Below are positions 24,887 to 33,169 of a DNA stretch of 64,000 bases, piece after piece. The stretch is from NCBI RefSeq assembly GCF_003610235.1, contig NZ_RAPR01000001.1, forward strand, positions 8,618,001-8,682,000. Reading direction: 5' to 3'. The notes below the pieces were generated by a model. It ran no database searches, was not told where the DNA came from, and was given only the letters and a program-made list of their open reading frames with translations. Positions within the stretch are counted from its first letter, which is position 1. Each line of letters begins with the position of its first letter. The position numbers and the translations under genes are program-made. The DNA is from Catellatospora citrea (GTDB lineage: Bacteria > Actinomycetota > Actinomycetes > Mycobacteriales > Micromonosporaceae).

Positions 24887-26620
24887 CTAGACCCGGGTGA
24901 AGCGCACGGCGTCGGCGATGACGTAGCCGGTGCCGGTGGTCCACCGGCTCACGCCGACCTTGTCGCCGGTGCCGGCGGTGAGCGTGAAGACGCCCAGCGA
25001 GATCCATTGTCCGCCGTTGACGCGCTGGTTCACGGTCACCGTCTGGTTGCCGCCGGCGGTGGCCACGATGAACGGGGTCGCGTCGTTGTAGCCGGCGTTC
25101 GCCGGATACCAGACCGCGATCTCGTAGGACGCGGTCTCCGGGATGGTCACCCGGTACCACGCCGGGTCGCTGGCCGCGACGGGGTCGGCGAAGCGGTAGT
25201 CGGCGCCGTAGCGCTGGGCGGAGAACGCCGAGGAGCCCCAGTTCGCGCTGGCGGTGAACCCGCCGGCGGTCGTGTTGTCCACGACGGCGCTCCACGACGT
25301 CGGTGGCGGCTCCGAGACGCTCGTCGACACGTCGAGGTAGTTGCGGTCGATGTTGATCTGCACCCCGCCCCAGGTCTCCAGCACCTCCCCGACGTACTGG
25401 TGCAGCCGCCGGTGGTTGGTGTAGTAGGACGCGTCGCAGTACGGGCCGGCGTCGGTGTCGGCCACGCCGTTCCACCACGCGATCCAGAGGTGGTCGAGGC
25501 GGGTGTAGCCGGGGTCGTGGTAGGCGCTGCAGACGTCGGTCACGCCGGAGGACCCGCTGGAGTACATGCCGGACAGGTACCCGCGCACGTGCAGCTGCTC
25601 CGTCCAGCCGGACAGGAACGACAGGACGGCGGCCTTGCACGAGGCGTTCGACGGATACTGCTCGATGTCGTTGTAGATCGCGCTGCCCGCGGGGATGCCC
25701 AGCGCCTGCGCGGCGCTCACCGCACTGTTGGCGGCCGTGACGCCCTGGGACCGGGCGGTGGCCGGGTCGGCGGACATCTTCGGCTGGCGGGTGCCGCACG
25801 GGGCCTGGCGGCCCAGCTCGATCGGGATCAGCCGCCAGCCGTTGGCGGTCTGGTTGGTCACCCAGCTCGCGGTCAGGTTCGGCTGGGCGCAGGACCGGCT
25901 CGCGCCGCTGATGTAGATGCCGACGGCCCGGTACGGCGAGCTGTTGCGCCAGGCGTTCATGGTCGACTGGGACGGCGCGGCACAGGTGTCGAAACCCTTG
26001 CCGGTGTACACGCCCGGCTGCGGCCCGGCCGCCGCCAGCGGCGCCGCGGCGGCGGCGGCCCCGGTCGCCGTCGCGGTGGCGAGCAGGCTGGCGGACGACG
26101 GCTTGGCATCGCGGCCCAGGCTCGCGGAGGCGAGGATCCGGCGGACGAGGGACTCGGTGTCGGGGGTGTGCGCCGCGGTGACCAGCACGCCCGCGCCGCG
26201 CACGGCGACCTGGATCGCGTCGTCGTGCGACACGGCTCCGGCCGCGACCGCCGCGCCGGTTGCGGTGACGGCGGCCTGCGGGGCGAGACGGCCCGCAGCG
26301 ACGGTGTCGAGCGGCTCGATGACCAGCGCCGCGGTGCGCCCGACGAGATCGGCGGGGCAGGAGGACTGGTCGCCGGGGTGTCCCAGGTAGACCGTGGGCC
26401 GGTCGAACCGGACACACGCCCGCGGCGCGGTGCTCAGGTCGACGACCTGCCATGAGGCGGGCACGGCCACGCGATACCCGCGGTAGTCGACGATCCGGCT
26501 GCCTTCGGTGACCGCGTCGGCGGGCTTGGCCCATGTCGGCGCGGTCACCAGCGACGAACCGGCGACCGCGACGGATATCGCGGCCGCCAGCACGGCAGCA
26601 CCTGCTATGACCCTTCTCAA
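24887..26620 (-). CDS. secreted DUF1906 glycoside hydrolase-like protein with golvesin-type C-terminal domain
   Basis: 577 residues. Signal peptide at about 1-31; residues 32-200 are a poorly characterised segment (DYRGYRVAVPASWQVVDL) ending in an Ala-rich linker. The DUF1906 (Rv2525c-like) TIM-barrel spans about 205-430: GKGFDTCAAPSQSTMNAWRNSSPYRAVGIYISG, IYNDIEQYP (acidic residues of the putative active site), LHVRGYLSGMYSSGSSG, LWIAWWNG. The last 130 residues are a golvesin C-terminal-like beta-sandwich (YRVTIPETASYEIAVWYPANAGYN, ending TGTGYVIADAVRFTRV). DUF1906 proteins are thought to act on cell-wall polymers; activity is unproven. It is a single gene divergent from an ArsR-type regulator. 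Confidence 0.85.
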   Translation of the reverse strand: MRRVIAGAAVLAAAISVAVAGSSLVTAPTWAKPADAVTEGSRIVDYRGYRVAVPASWQVVDLSTAPRACVRFDRPTVYLGHPGDQSSCPADLVGRTAALVIEPLDTVAAGRLAPQAAVTATGAAVAAGAVSHDDAIQVAVRGAGVLVTAAHTPDTESLVRRILASASLGRDAKPSSASLLATATATGAAAAAAPLAAAGPQPGVYTGKGFDTCAAPSQSTMNAWRNSSPYRAVGIYISGASRSCAQPNLTASWVTNQTANGWRLIPIELGRQAPCGTRQPKMSADPATARSQGVTAANSAVSAAQALGIPAGSAIYNDIEQYPSNASCKAAVLSFLSGWTEQLHVRGYLSGMYSSGSSGVTDVCSAYHDPGYTRLDHLWIAWWNGVADTDAGPYCDASYYTNHRRLHQYVGEVLETWGGVQINIDRNYLDVSTSVSEPPPTSWSAVVDNTTAGGFTASANWGSSAFSAQRYGADYRFADPVAASDPAWYRVTIPETASYEIAVWYPANAGYNDATPFIVATAGGNQTVTVNQRVNGGQWISLGVFTLTAGTGDKVGVSRWTTGTGYVIADAVRFTRV

Positions 26621-26742
26621 ACCAGCCTCCGGGGGTGTGAAGGAAATCTCAACATGGACATCGATGTGTGGAGAATTCCTACCACGTATTCATGACCGCC
26701 GCTAGAGCGAGCGTGTGGGTGACGTGTGCCGAAGTGGCGGGT

Positions 26743-26772
26743 TTGACATGCAGCCGATCGGCTGCCTATCTT
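26743..26772 (+). promoter_or_regulatory. sigma70-like promoter of the ArsR-SRPBCC gene
   Basis: TTGACA (26743-26748) and TATCTT (26767-26772) are separated by 18 bp, a near-consensus housekeeping promoter, rare in this GC-rich window. The spacer contains a perfect palindrome (26750-26765). Confidence 0.75.
26750..26765. promoter_or_regulatory. operator 1, GCAGCCGATCGGCTGC, in the promoter spacer
   Basis: A perfect 16-bp palindrome filling the space between -35 and -10. The half-site GCAGCCG recurs in operator 2, 31 bp away (centre to centre). Likely bound by the ArsR-type protein encoded directly downstream. Confidence 0.7.
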
Positions 26773-26774
26773 GG

Positions 26775-26802
26775 CTACATGCAGCCGTGCGGCTGCATGT
26801 AG
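26775..26802. promoter_or_regulatory. operator 2, CTACATGCAGCCG/CGGCTGCATGTAG, over the transcription start
   Basis: Two perfect 13-bp arms separated by TG. It covers the expected +1 and ends 8 nt before the ATG, leaving AGGGA as ribosome site. Together with operator 1 it should allow tight autorepression. Confidence 0.7.
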
Positions 26803-26810
26803 GGACGGCG

Positions 26811-27596
26811 ATGGACGACGTTTTCAAGGCGCTGGCGGACCCGAGCCGCCGCGCCCTGCTGGACAGCCTCAACGCCCGAAACGGGCAGACCCTGCGCGAG
26901 CTGTGCGCGGGGCTGGACATGGCCCGGCAGTCGGTGAGCAAGCACCTCGCGGTGCTGGAGGAGGCCAACCTGGTCACCACCGTGTGGCGCGGCCGGGAGA
27001 AGCTGCACCACCTCAACGCCGAGCCGATCAACGCCATCGCCGACCGCTGGATCGACCGCTACCACCGCGGGCGGGTGCACGTCCTCGCGGACCTCAAGAC
27101 GGCATTGGAGCAGCAGCACATGGACGAGTTCGTCTACACGACCTACATCCGGACCACGCCGCAGCGGCTGTGGCAGGCGCTGACCGACCCGGCGTTCACC
27201 AGCCGGTACTGGCAGGTCACCTTCGACACCGACTGGCAGGTCGGCTCAGCCATGACCTGGGCGCGGCTGGGGGTGGTGATGGCCGACCCGGCGCAGGTCG
27301 TGCTGGAGGCCGAGCCCTACCGGCGGCTGGCCTACACCTGGCACACCTTCACGCCGGAGTTCGCCAAGTCCGTCGAGCTGGGCGAGGACCTGCGGCAGCA
27401 GCTCGCGGCCGAGCAGCGCTCCAAGGTGACCTTCGACCTGGAGCAGGACGGCGACCTGGTCAAGCTCACCGTCGTGCACGACGGGTTCGCGCCCGGCAGC
27501 GCGCTGCCCGGCATGGTCAGCCAGGGCTGGCCGCACCTGCTGTCGGACCTGAAGACCCTGCTGGAGACCGGCCGCACCATGGCCGAGGCCGCCTAG
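26811..27596 (+). CDS. ArsR-type HTH regulator fused to an SRPBCC (AHSA1) domain
   Basis: 261 residues. An ArsR winged helix occupies 1-95 (VFKALADPSRRALLDSLNARNGQTLRELC, MARQSVSKHLAVLEEANLVTTVWRGREKLHHLN). No metal-binding cysteines are seen, so it is not a typical metal sensor. From about 105 an AHSA1/SRPBCC ligand-binding fold follows (VYTTYIRTTPQRLWQALTDPAFTSRYWQ, WPHLLSDLKTLLETG). In the genome such fusions or pairs are common and the SRPBCC pocket may bind a hydrophobic ligand that lifts repression (inference). Start at 26811 with AGGGA upstream. Its stop overlaps the stop of the convergent hydrolase gene (shared CTAG). Confidence 0.88.
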   Translation: MDDVFKALADPSRRALLDSLNARNGQTLRELCAGLDMARQSVSKHLAVLEEANLVTTVWRGREKLHHLNAEPINAIADRWIDRYHRGRVHVLADLKTALEQQHMDEFVYTTYIRTTPQRLWQALTDPAFTSRYWQVTFDTDWQVGSAMTWARLGVVMADPAQVVLEAEPYRRLAYTWHTFTPEFAKSVELGEDLRQQLAAEQRSKVTFDLEQDGDLVKLTVVHDGFAPGSALPGMVSQGWPHLLSDLKTLLETGRTMAEAA

Positions 27597-28516
27597 GCGG
27601 GCGCGAGGTACTTGTCGAAGAACGCGTCGAGGCGCTCCACGGCCGGGGTCACGTACTCGGGCTTGTCGTAGAGGTCGATGTGCGTCGCCCCGTCGATCAG
27701 GTACAGCTCCTTGGGCTCCTTGGCCTGGGCGTACGCCTGCTCGCTGAAGTACTTCGTGTCCGCCTTGGCGCCGGCGATCATCAGCAGCGGCCGGGGCGAG
27801 ATCAGGTCCACGTGGTCGTACGAGTCGTACGCCATGATCCGGTCGAGGCCCGCCACGACGTACCAGTTCTTCGCGTTCGGGTGCTGGGCGCGGGGCGTGC
27901 GGTAGTAGTCGGTGCCCTCGGCGTACAGCGTCGGGGTGTCCTCGGTGACCTCGGCCGGGGTGTCCGGCACGATGTGCTCCAGCCGGGCCGGTTTGCCGTG
28001 TGCCTGGTCGGTGCGGTCCTGCGCGGCCGCCGTCAGCAGGCCGTCGCGCAGTTCCGCGTCGCCGTTGCCGCCGAGCCCGTCGCGGAACAGCGAGCCCATG
28101 TCGGCCGCGCTGACCGTGGCGACCGCCTTGATGCGCTGATCGGTGGCCGCGGTGTAGGGCACGTAGCCACCGGACGCGCAGATGCCCAGCGCGCCGATGC
28201 GTGCCGGGTCGACCTCGTCGACGGTGGTCAGGTAGCTGACGGCGCTGCGGATGTCCTCGGCGCGCGCGAACGGGTCCTCCAGGAAACGCGGCTCGCCCGC
28301 GCTCTCACCCTGGTAGGAGGCGTCGAAGGCGAGCGTGACGTTGCCCTTCATGCACAGCTTCTGCGCGTACAGGCCGGCGGTCTGCTCCTTGACCCCGCCG
28401 AACGGGTGGCTGACCACGATCGCCGGCAGTTTCTGCCCCGCCTGGTAGTCGTCGGGGACGTAGAGGTCGCCCTTGACGTCGAGCCCGTTGCTCTGGAACG
28501 TGACGCTCTTCTTCAC
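27593..28516 (-). CDS. alpha/beta hydrolase (dienelactone hydrolase / X-Pro peptidase-like)
   Basis: 307 residues. The fold shows PAIVVSHPFGGVKEQTAGLYAQKL (oxyanion region), DASYQGESAG, and the nucleophile elbow GALGICASGGYVP with Cys or Ser: the G-x-C/S-x-G reads G-I-C-A-S-G-G, so the nucleophile is either Cys or the shifted Ser. Asp follows in MIAGAKADTKYF and the His in LIDGATHIDLYDKP. It resembles alpha/beta hydrolases of the YqiA/DLH type. GTG at 28516 has AGGAGAGG upstream. The 3' end shares CTAG with the ArsR-SRPBCC stop. Confidence 0.8.
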   Translation of the reverse strand: MKKSVTFQSNGLDVKGDLYVPDDYQAGQKLPAIVVSHPFGGVKEQTAGLYAQKLCMKGNVTLAFDASYQGESAGEPRFLEDPFARAEDIRSAVSYLTTVDEVDPARIGALGICASGGYVPYTAATDQRIKAVATVSAADMGSLFRDGLGGNGDAELRDGLLTAAAQDRTDQAHGKPARLEHIVPDTPAEVTEDTPTLYAEGTDYYRTPRAQHPNAKNWYVVAGLDRIMAYDSYDHVDLISPRPLLMIAGAKADTKYFSEQAYAQAKEPKELYLIDGATHIDLYDKPEYVTPAVERLDAFFDKYLAPA

Positions 28517-28621
28517 GCGCCCTCTCCTCACCTGACGAGGGGGTGAACGTCCCGATTTTACCGAGTCGGCACGCCACCGGGCCGCCGAAGAGCGGACAGC
28601 GGGGCTCCTGATCCGCGGCCC

Positions 28622-29056
28622 CTACGCCGGGAACCCGTCCGGCAGGAGCACCGCCGCGGCGGCGGTGCAGCGGTCCAGGTCCGCCCCGGGCACATGGAGC
28701 GTGACCGCGACGCCGGGCGGGGTGTCGGTCGAGATGGAGCCGAGGACCTCCAGCAGGATCGCCGTCAGTTCGGGTGCGCCGATCAGCAGGTCCTCGGCGT
28801 GGCCGACGCGCACTGCCGGTCCGGGTCCGCCGGCGGTGTCGCGCAGGCAGTCGGCGAGTGCGTCCCAGTTGCGTCCGAAGTGGTCCGGGAACCGCAGCGC
28901 GCGGGCGAACTCGGCGAACAGGCCGGACCTGGTGCGGCAGGCGCGTCCGTCGACCACCGAGGCGTCGTCGGGCGGGGCGGCTGCGGTGACCGCCAGCCAC
29001 CGGGGCAGGGGGTCGGCGGCGCGGTGCGGCGTCGCCGCCCCCTGCGGCGGCTTCAC
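28622..29056 (-). CDS. barstar-family ribonuclease inhibitor
   Basis: 144 residues. The barstar fold is recognisable in VVDGRACRTRSGLFAEFARALRFPDHFGRNWDALADCLRDT, where the F-P-x-x-F-G-x-N-W-D-A-L-x-D block is diagnostic, followed by TAILLEVLGSI. Barstars bind the active site of secreted guanyl RNases and protect the producer. The GTG start overlaps the RNase stop by four bases (GTGA), so translation is coupled and no Shine-Dalgarno is present. The order RNase then inhibitor on one transcript is the arrangement expected for an enzyme-immunity pair. Confidence 0.88.
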   Translation of the reverse strand: MKPPQGAATPHRAADPLPRWLAVTAAAPPDDASVVDGRACRTRSGLFAEFARALRFPDHFGRNWDALADCLRDTAGGPGPAVRVGHAEDLLIGAPELTAILLEVLGSISTDTPPGVAVTLHVPGADLDRCTAAAAVLLPDGFPA

Positions 29057-29475
29057 AGGCGGTAGAAGTCGGCGTAGTGGTTCGGCGAGAACCAGGTCAC
29101 ACCCGTGCTGCGATTGACCACGATGCGGTAGGCGTCGCGGGCCGCACCGCGGTTGCGCGGGTACACGTCGTACTCGTAGTAGGTGGCGCCGGCGGGGAGC
29201 TGCCCCTCGCGGTTGTAGAACCGGCCGCCGGTGTAGTTGTAGAGCCCGTTGCTCCACGCGTACCAGCCTGCGGTGGTCGGAAAGCCCTTGGCCGACCAGC
29301 CGGAGCGTGCCGCGCGGGCGTCGGCGCAGCGGGCCATGGTGCAGGAGTTGTAGACGGCGGCTTCGGCGGGGGCGGCGGTCGCGGGCACGAACAGCGCGCC
29401 GACGAGCATGGCCATGACGAGGGCGAGCCGCAGCGGCCATGCCGGCCGGGCCGCGGAGCGGGAAGCGAGGGACAC
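29053..29475 (-). CDS. secreted guanyl-specific ribonuclease (RNase Sa/barnase superfamily)
   Basis: 140 residues with signal peptide (1-40, APAEAA|VYN). The mature part matches microbial guanyl RNases: NYTGGRFYNREGQLP, catalytic Glu101 in YYEYDVY, Arg113 and Arg117 in GAARDAYRIVV, and His133 in PNHYADFYRL, corresponding to Glu54, Arg65, Arg69 and His85 of RNase Sa. Two cysteines near the mature N-terminus (C45, C50) could form a disulfide. It cleaves single-stranded RNA after G, outside the cell, for nutrition or competition. The barstar gene follows with a 4-nt overlap. Confidence 0.9.
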   Translation of the reverse strand: MSLASRSAARPAWPLRLALVMAMLVGALFVPATAAPAEAAVYNSCTMARCADARAARSGWSAKGFPTTAGWYAWSNGLYNYTGGRFYNREGQLPAGATYYEYDVYPRNRGAARDAYRIVVNRSTGVTWFSPNHYADFYRL

Positions 29476-29570
29476 GGGGGACCTCCATTGCCGGGGGCGA
29501 CCGGACCATCGTCGGGCCCGCTCGGCAAGGCATGGAAGTCAGTGGATGTAAATTTATCTACAATGGTGAA
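29476..29570 (-). promoter_or_regulatory. AT-rich promoter region of the RNase-barstar operon
   Basis: The only AT-rich island nearby (29540-29575, with TGTAAATTTATCTACA at about 29546-29561) lies just after the SGNH stop and upstream of the RNase gene. TGTA and TACA words mirror each other around it. A promoter is likely but the exact -10 is ambiguous. Confidence 0.35.
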
Positions 29571-30290
29571 TTAACTCCGGCGTGGGGGCGAGGTCCGCAG
29601 CCACTCGGCGATCAGGTCGGCGATGACCGCGGCGGCCGTGTCGTTGAGGTGGATGTGGTCGGTGAGCAGGGTCAGGCCGTTGGCGGCCGAGATCTCGTTC
29701 CAGGAACGGCGCAGCACCAGGTGCTGGAACGTGGTGCGCAGCGCCAGGCCGAGCCTGCCCTCGTACGGCGGCGGCCGGTGCCCCGGCGGCAGCAGCGCGA
29801 CCAGGCGCTCGTGCAGCGGCAGGCAGGGCACCCCGCGCCCGTCCGCGACCTCCCGCAGCACCGTGTTGTACTCCCGCACCCGCTGGTTCATCGTGCTCGA
29901 CAGATCCTCGCCCAGCGGCGGCAGGTCGAGCACGGCCAGCCGGGCCGAGGTGCCATTCTGCAACCGGTCGAGGATCGCGTCGACGTTGCGGCGATACCAC
30001 TGCGGGCTCGGCGTCGCCGGCAGGCGCTGCTGCCGGCGGTAGTGGCGGGCCCACCGCGCGTCGTAGGTGGCGTTGACGTCGTTCGTGCCGACCAGCAGCG
30101 TGACCGCGTCGGGGCGGCACGCGATCACCTCGTCCAGGCGCTGGAGCACGTTCCAGGCGAGGTTGCCGTCGACTCCGGCGTTGACGAACCGGTATCCGTC
30201 CGGCCCGAGCCGGTCACGCAGCAGGCTGACATAGTTCGCGCTGGCCAGCCCCCGGGTGATGCTGTCACCGGCGCACACGACCTCTTTCAT
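29571..30290 (-). CDS. SGNH/GDSL-family hydrolase (cytoplasmic)
   Basis: 239 residues, no signal peptide. Block I CAGDSITRG (Ser nucleophile about residue 10), block II glycine in FVNAGVDGNLAW, block III LLVGTNDVN, and block V LLTDHIHLND (Asp/His pair) are all present. Unlike the secreted esterase at 341 it has no lectin domain. Its ATG overlaps the HxlR stop (ATGA), so it is coupled to the regulator in an aldo/keto reductase-hxlR-hydrolase operon. Likely hydrolyses an ester or acyl group of an internal metabolite; substrate unknown. Confidence 0.85.
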   Translation of the reverse strand: MKEVVCAGDSITRGLASANYVSLLRDRLGPDGYRFVNAGVDGNLAWNVLQRLDEVIACRPDAVTLLVGTNDVNATYDARWARHYRRQQRLPATPSPQWYRRNVDAILDRLQNGTSARLAVLDLPPLGEDLSSTMNQRVREYNTVLREVADGRGVPCLPLHERLVALLPPGHRPPPYEGRLGLALRTTFQHLVLRRSWNEISAANGLTLLTDHIHLNDTAAAVIADLIAEWLRTSPPRRS

Positions 30291-30793
30291 GTCGCCGGCC
30301 TGCCCGCTGCGGCGGCCGCGTCGGCGAGCCGGTCGCGGAACGGCTCGCTCGCGGAGGGCCCGGCGACGAAACCGATGTCCAGGTCGGACAGCGGCACGCC
30401 GGTGGCCCGGTCCACCAGGACCGGCTCCACCTCGCGGCCGGTCGCCCGGTCCACCAGGACGAGGCTGCGGTCGCCGGGAGCCAGGTCCTGGTTGCCCCAC
30501 GCGTAGAGGGCCAGGATGACCGGGCGCAGGGCGCGCCCGGTCTCCGTGAGCACGTACTCGTGGCGCGGCGGCCGGTCCTGGTAGCGCCGGCGCTCCAGCA
30601 GGCCGGCGTCGACCAGGGACTTCAGGCGGCGGGTCAGCATGTTCGGCGCGATCGCGAGGCTGCGCTCGAACTGGTCGAACCGGGTGAAGCCGTCGAACGC
30701 GTCGCGCATGATCAGAATGCTCCACCACTCGCCCACGTGCTCCAGGCTGCGCGCGATCGGGCACTCCAGGTCCTCGAAGCTGGTCCGCCGCAT
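30287..30793 (-). CDS. HxlR-family transcriptional regulator with duplicated tail
   Basis: 168 residues. The HxlR winged helix is clear (CPIARSLEHVGEWWSILIMRDAFDGFTRFDQFERSL, IAPNMLTRRLKSLVDAGLLERRRYQDRPPRHEYVLTETGRAL). After the HTH (about 115) an unusual tail holds a tandem repeat: LVLVDRATGREVEP then VLVDRATGVPLSD. HxlR proteins are small redox or aldehyde-responsive regulators. It lies between an aldo/keto reductase (4-nt gap) and an SGNH gene (ATGA overlap). A -10 box TAGCGT lies 6 nt before its ATG within the end of the reductase gene, so it may also have its own leaderless promoter. Confidence 0.88.
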   Translation of the reverse strand: MRRTSFEDLECPIARSLEHVGEWWSILIMRDAFDGFTRFDQFERSLAIAPNMLTRRLKSLVDAGLLERRRYQDRPPRHEYVLTETGRALRPVILALYAWGNQDLAPGDRSLVLVDRATGREVEPVLVDRATGVPLSDLDIGFVAGPSASEPFRDRLADAAAAAGRPAT

Positions 30794-30797
30794 GAGA

Positions 30798-31853
30798 TCA
30801 CGCTACCGGGATCGCCGGGTCGTCGACGGCGCTCGCGTCACCGCCGCGGATACCGGCCAGGTTCCACGCGTTCAGCTCGTGCGGGGTGCCCAGGCGGACG
30901 GCGCTGACCTCCTCCAGGCGGGCGAACTGGGCCGGGGTCAGGGTCACGTCCAGCGCGCCGAGGTAGTCGTCGAGCTGGGCCAGGCTGCGCGGGCCGATGA
31001 TCGGCACGTACGCGGTCGCGGCGCGGGCGCCCTTCTCCCGCAGCCACGCGACGGCCACCTGCGAGGCCGGCACCGCCAGTTCGGCGGCGACGTCCAGGAC
31101 GGCGTCGACCACGGCGGTCTTCTGGGCGCTGTCCTCGGTGTGCACGAGGATCTTGAGGTCGGACAGCCGGCCGTCGTCGCCCCTGCGGTACTTGCCGGTC
31201 AGCAGGCCGCCGCCGAGCGGACCCCACAGCGCCGCGCCCAGTCCCAGCGACTGCGCCATCGGCAGCAGCTCGCGCTCGGCGGTGCGGTCGACCAGGCTGT
31301 ACTCGACCTGGATGCCCACGACCGGGGACCAGCCGCGCAGCTCGGCCAGCGTCGCCGCGCGCGACACCCGCCAGGCGGGGAAGTTCGACAGCGCGCCATA
31401 CCGGATCTTGCCCGCGCTGACGAGGTCGTCGAAGCCGCGCAGGATCTCCTCGACCGGGGTGAGGTCGTCCGGGGCGTGCGCCCAGAGGATGTCCAGGTAG
31501 TCGGTGCCGAGCCGCTTGAGGCTGGCCTCCACGGCCTGGTGCAGGTGCTTGCGGCTGTTGCCGGTGTTGGTCACGTCGCGCGGCCCGACCCCGTTGTTGC
31601 CGTACTTGCCGGCCACCACGAACCGGTCGCGTTCGGCGCCCATGAACTCGCCGAGCAGTTCCTCGGCCTGGCCCGCCTGGTAATTGTCGGCGGTGTCCAG
31701 CAGGGTGCCGCCGGCCTCGGCGAACCGGTCGAACATCTTGCGGGCCTCGGCGGGTTCGGCTCCCGCGCCCCAGCGGGTGCCGAAGTTGCCGGTGCCGAGT
31801 CCGTACTCGGACACGCGCAGGCCGTTGTTGCGGCCGAAGGTGGTGTATCGCAT
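30798..31853 (-). CDS. aldo/keto reductase
   Basis: 351 residues with the AKR TIM barrel. The NADPH and active-site signatures are seen: LDTADNYQAGQAEELLG (catalytic Asp and Tyr), VVAGKYGNN (Lys), DYLDILWAHAPDD (His), and PIIGPRSLAQLDDYLGAL (cofactor phosphate loop). These enzymes reduce aldehydes and ketones with NADPH. The ATG at 31853 has GGGAGAGA upstream. First gene of the operon with the HxlR regulator; the palindrome at 31878-31894 in its promoter is the candidate HxlR site. Confidence 0.92.
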   Translation of the reverse strand: MRYTTFGRNNGLRVSEYGLGTGNFGTRWGAGAEPAEARKMFDRFAEAGGTLLDTADNYQAGQAEELLGEFMGAERDRFVVAGKYGNNGVGPRDVTNTGNSRKHLHQAVEASLKRLGTDYLDILWAHAPDDLTPVEEILRGFDDLVSAGKIRYGALSNFPAWRVSRAATLAELRGWSPVVGIQVEYSLVDRTAERELLPMAQSLGLGAALWGPLGGGLLTGKYRRGDDGRLSDLKILVHTEDSAQKTAVVDAVLDVAAELAVPASQVAVAWLREKGARAATAYVPIIGPRSLAQLDDYLGALDVTLTPAQFARLEEVSAVRLGTPHELNAWNLAGIRGGDASAVDDPAIPVA

Positions 31854-31877
31854 GGGTGGTTCTCTCCCGATCGAGTT

Positions 31878-31894
31878 ACTTGCATCGTGCAAGT
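31878..31894. promoter_or_regulatory. palindrome ACTTGCATCGTGCAAGT, candidate HxlR operator
   Basis: Perfect 7-bp arms around TCG, 25 nt upstream of the aldo/keto reductase start. HxlR-family regulators commonly act on the promoter of the reductase operon they belong to, so binding by the protein at 30287-30793 is a reasonable inference. Confidence 0.55.
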
Positions 31895-31964
31895 GACGCA
31901 ACCGAGCGGAACGGCTACCGCATTCCGGCAGGTGGCAGGGGGTGAGGCAGGCCACGTGCCAGAG

Positions 31965-33074
31965 CTAGCGACGGCGGAAGTTGGTGACGAACCGCAGCAG
32001 GCCGAAGAAGAGCAGGCAGCCCACGAGCACCAGCCCCATCGCGGCGGCCCGTTCGCCGAAGGTGCCCGCCTTCACCACCACCGCGCCAGAGCCGACCACG
32101 AATCCCGCCAGCGTCACGAACAGGCCTAGAATCTCGACGACCTTGAGCGTGCCCTCCGCGACCACCCGCTGGGCAGTCTCGACCTTCTCGGCCAGCGCCG
32201 CCGAGGCCTCCTTGATCCGCTGTTCGGCCTGCTCGACGGCGGTGGCGCCGACCTCACGGGTGAGCTCCTGCGCGTACCGGTGCAGCTGGCTGCTCACGAC
32301 GATCAGCTCGCGCTCACGGACGTAGTCCTGGTGCACCGCGTTGTTGCCGGGGTCGAGCATGGCGATGGCCCGGTCCACCTCGTCCAGTGCCTGCTCGAAG
32401 CGGCCCAGCTTGCGCAGCGCGAAGGCGCGGCGGAAGAACACGTTCGCATCGAGCGCGCCGGTGGCCATCAGCTCGTTGGACAGTTCCAGCATCCGGTCGG
32501 CCTGGTCGGGTAGGTGGTCGGCGAACCACAGGGCGTGCAGGCACACGTGCCGGGTCTTGCTGTCGGCGTCCGGCGAGGCGATCGCCTGCCGGTAGAGGTC
32601 CAGACCACGGCCCGAGTGGGAGCCCAGCGCCCCGAAGGCGGCCAGTCCGAGGATGAGCGCGTCGCCGCCGAACTCGGCCAGCCAGCGGTGCGACTGCGAC
32701 TGCAGCGACTCGAACTTGAAGTCGAAGCGCAACCGCTGCCCGTGCACGTAGGCCAGCACGAGCCGATCGAGGGTCGCGCCGCCGGGCAGCGCCTCCCAGT
32801 CGGCGCCGCCCGGGAAGCGCTGGCCCTGCTCGCGTGCCCGCCATGCGAGATCCGTCGCGGCCGTGCGCACCTCGGGCATGGTCAGCCCGTGGCGCGCCGC
32901 GGCGGCCGACAGCTCGCCGATCCAGCCGAGGGAGGCCGTGGCGACCTGCGGCGCAAAGTGCTCGACAAGGACCGCCGCCCGCCGGCCCGGCTCGGCGTCG
33001 GTCAGCCGGCGGTCGAGCGCGACGTCGCCCTGCGGGTCGCGTTGCCGGGGCACCGCAGCCGGGTCGACGCTCAT
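31965..33074 (-). CDS. TPR-like helical protein with two C-terminal membrane helices
   Basis: 369 residues, function not recognised. Residues 60-250 form helical repeats resembling TPRs (VFFRRAFALRKLGRFEQALDEVDRAIAML is a good TPR unit; GLDLYRQAIASPDADSKTRHVCLHALWF another). A probable coiled coil follows (TAVEQAEQRIKEASAALAEKVETAQRVV, about 280-310), then two hydrophobic helices (VVEILGLFVTLAGFVVGSGAVVV and AAMGLVLVGCLLFFGLLRFV). The protein is therefore tail-anchored with the helical domain in the cytoplasm. GGAGGT precedes the ATG at 33074. It is a single gene between the AKR operon and a gene remnant. Confidence 0.75.
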   Translation of the reverse strand: MSVDPAAVPRQRDPQGDVALDRRLTDAEPGRRAAVLVEHFAPQVATASLGWIGELSAAAARHGLTMPEVRTAATDLAWRAREQGQRFPGGADWEALPGGATLDRLVLAYVHGQRLRFDFKFESLQSQSHRWLAEFGGDALILGLAAFGALGSHSGRGLDLYRQAIASPDADSKTRHVCLHALWFADHLPDQADRMLELSNELMATGALDANVFFRRAFALRKLGRFEQALDEVDRAIAMLDPGNNAVHQDYVRERELIVVSSQLHRYAQELTREVGATAVEQAEQRIKEASAALAEKVETAQRVVAEGTLKVVEILGLFVTLAGFVVGSGAVVVKAGTFGERAAAMGLVLVGCLLFFGLLRFVTNFRRR

Positions 33075-33169
33075 CGCTGAACCTCCAGATAAGACGGTCT
33101 TGAGACCCGCTCACCGTAGCGGTTTCGTGCACGTCGATGGGGGCGAGCCCCGGCTCGGCTGAACAGCCG

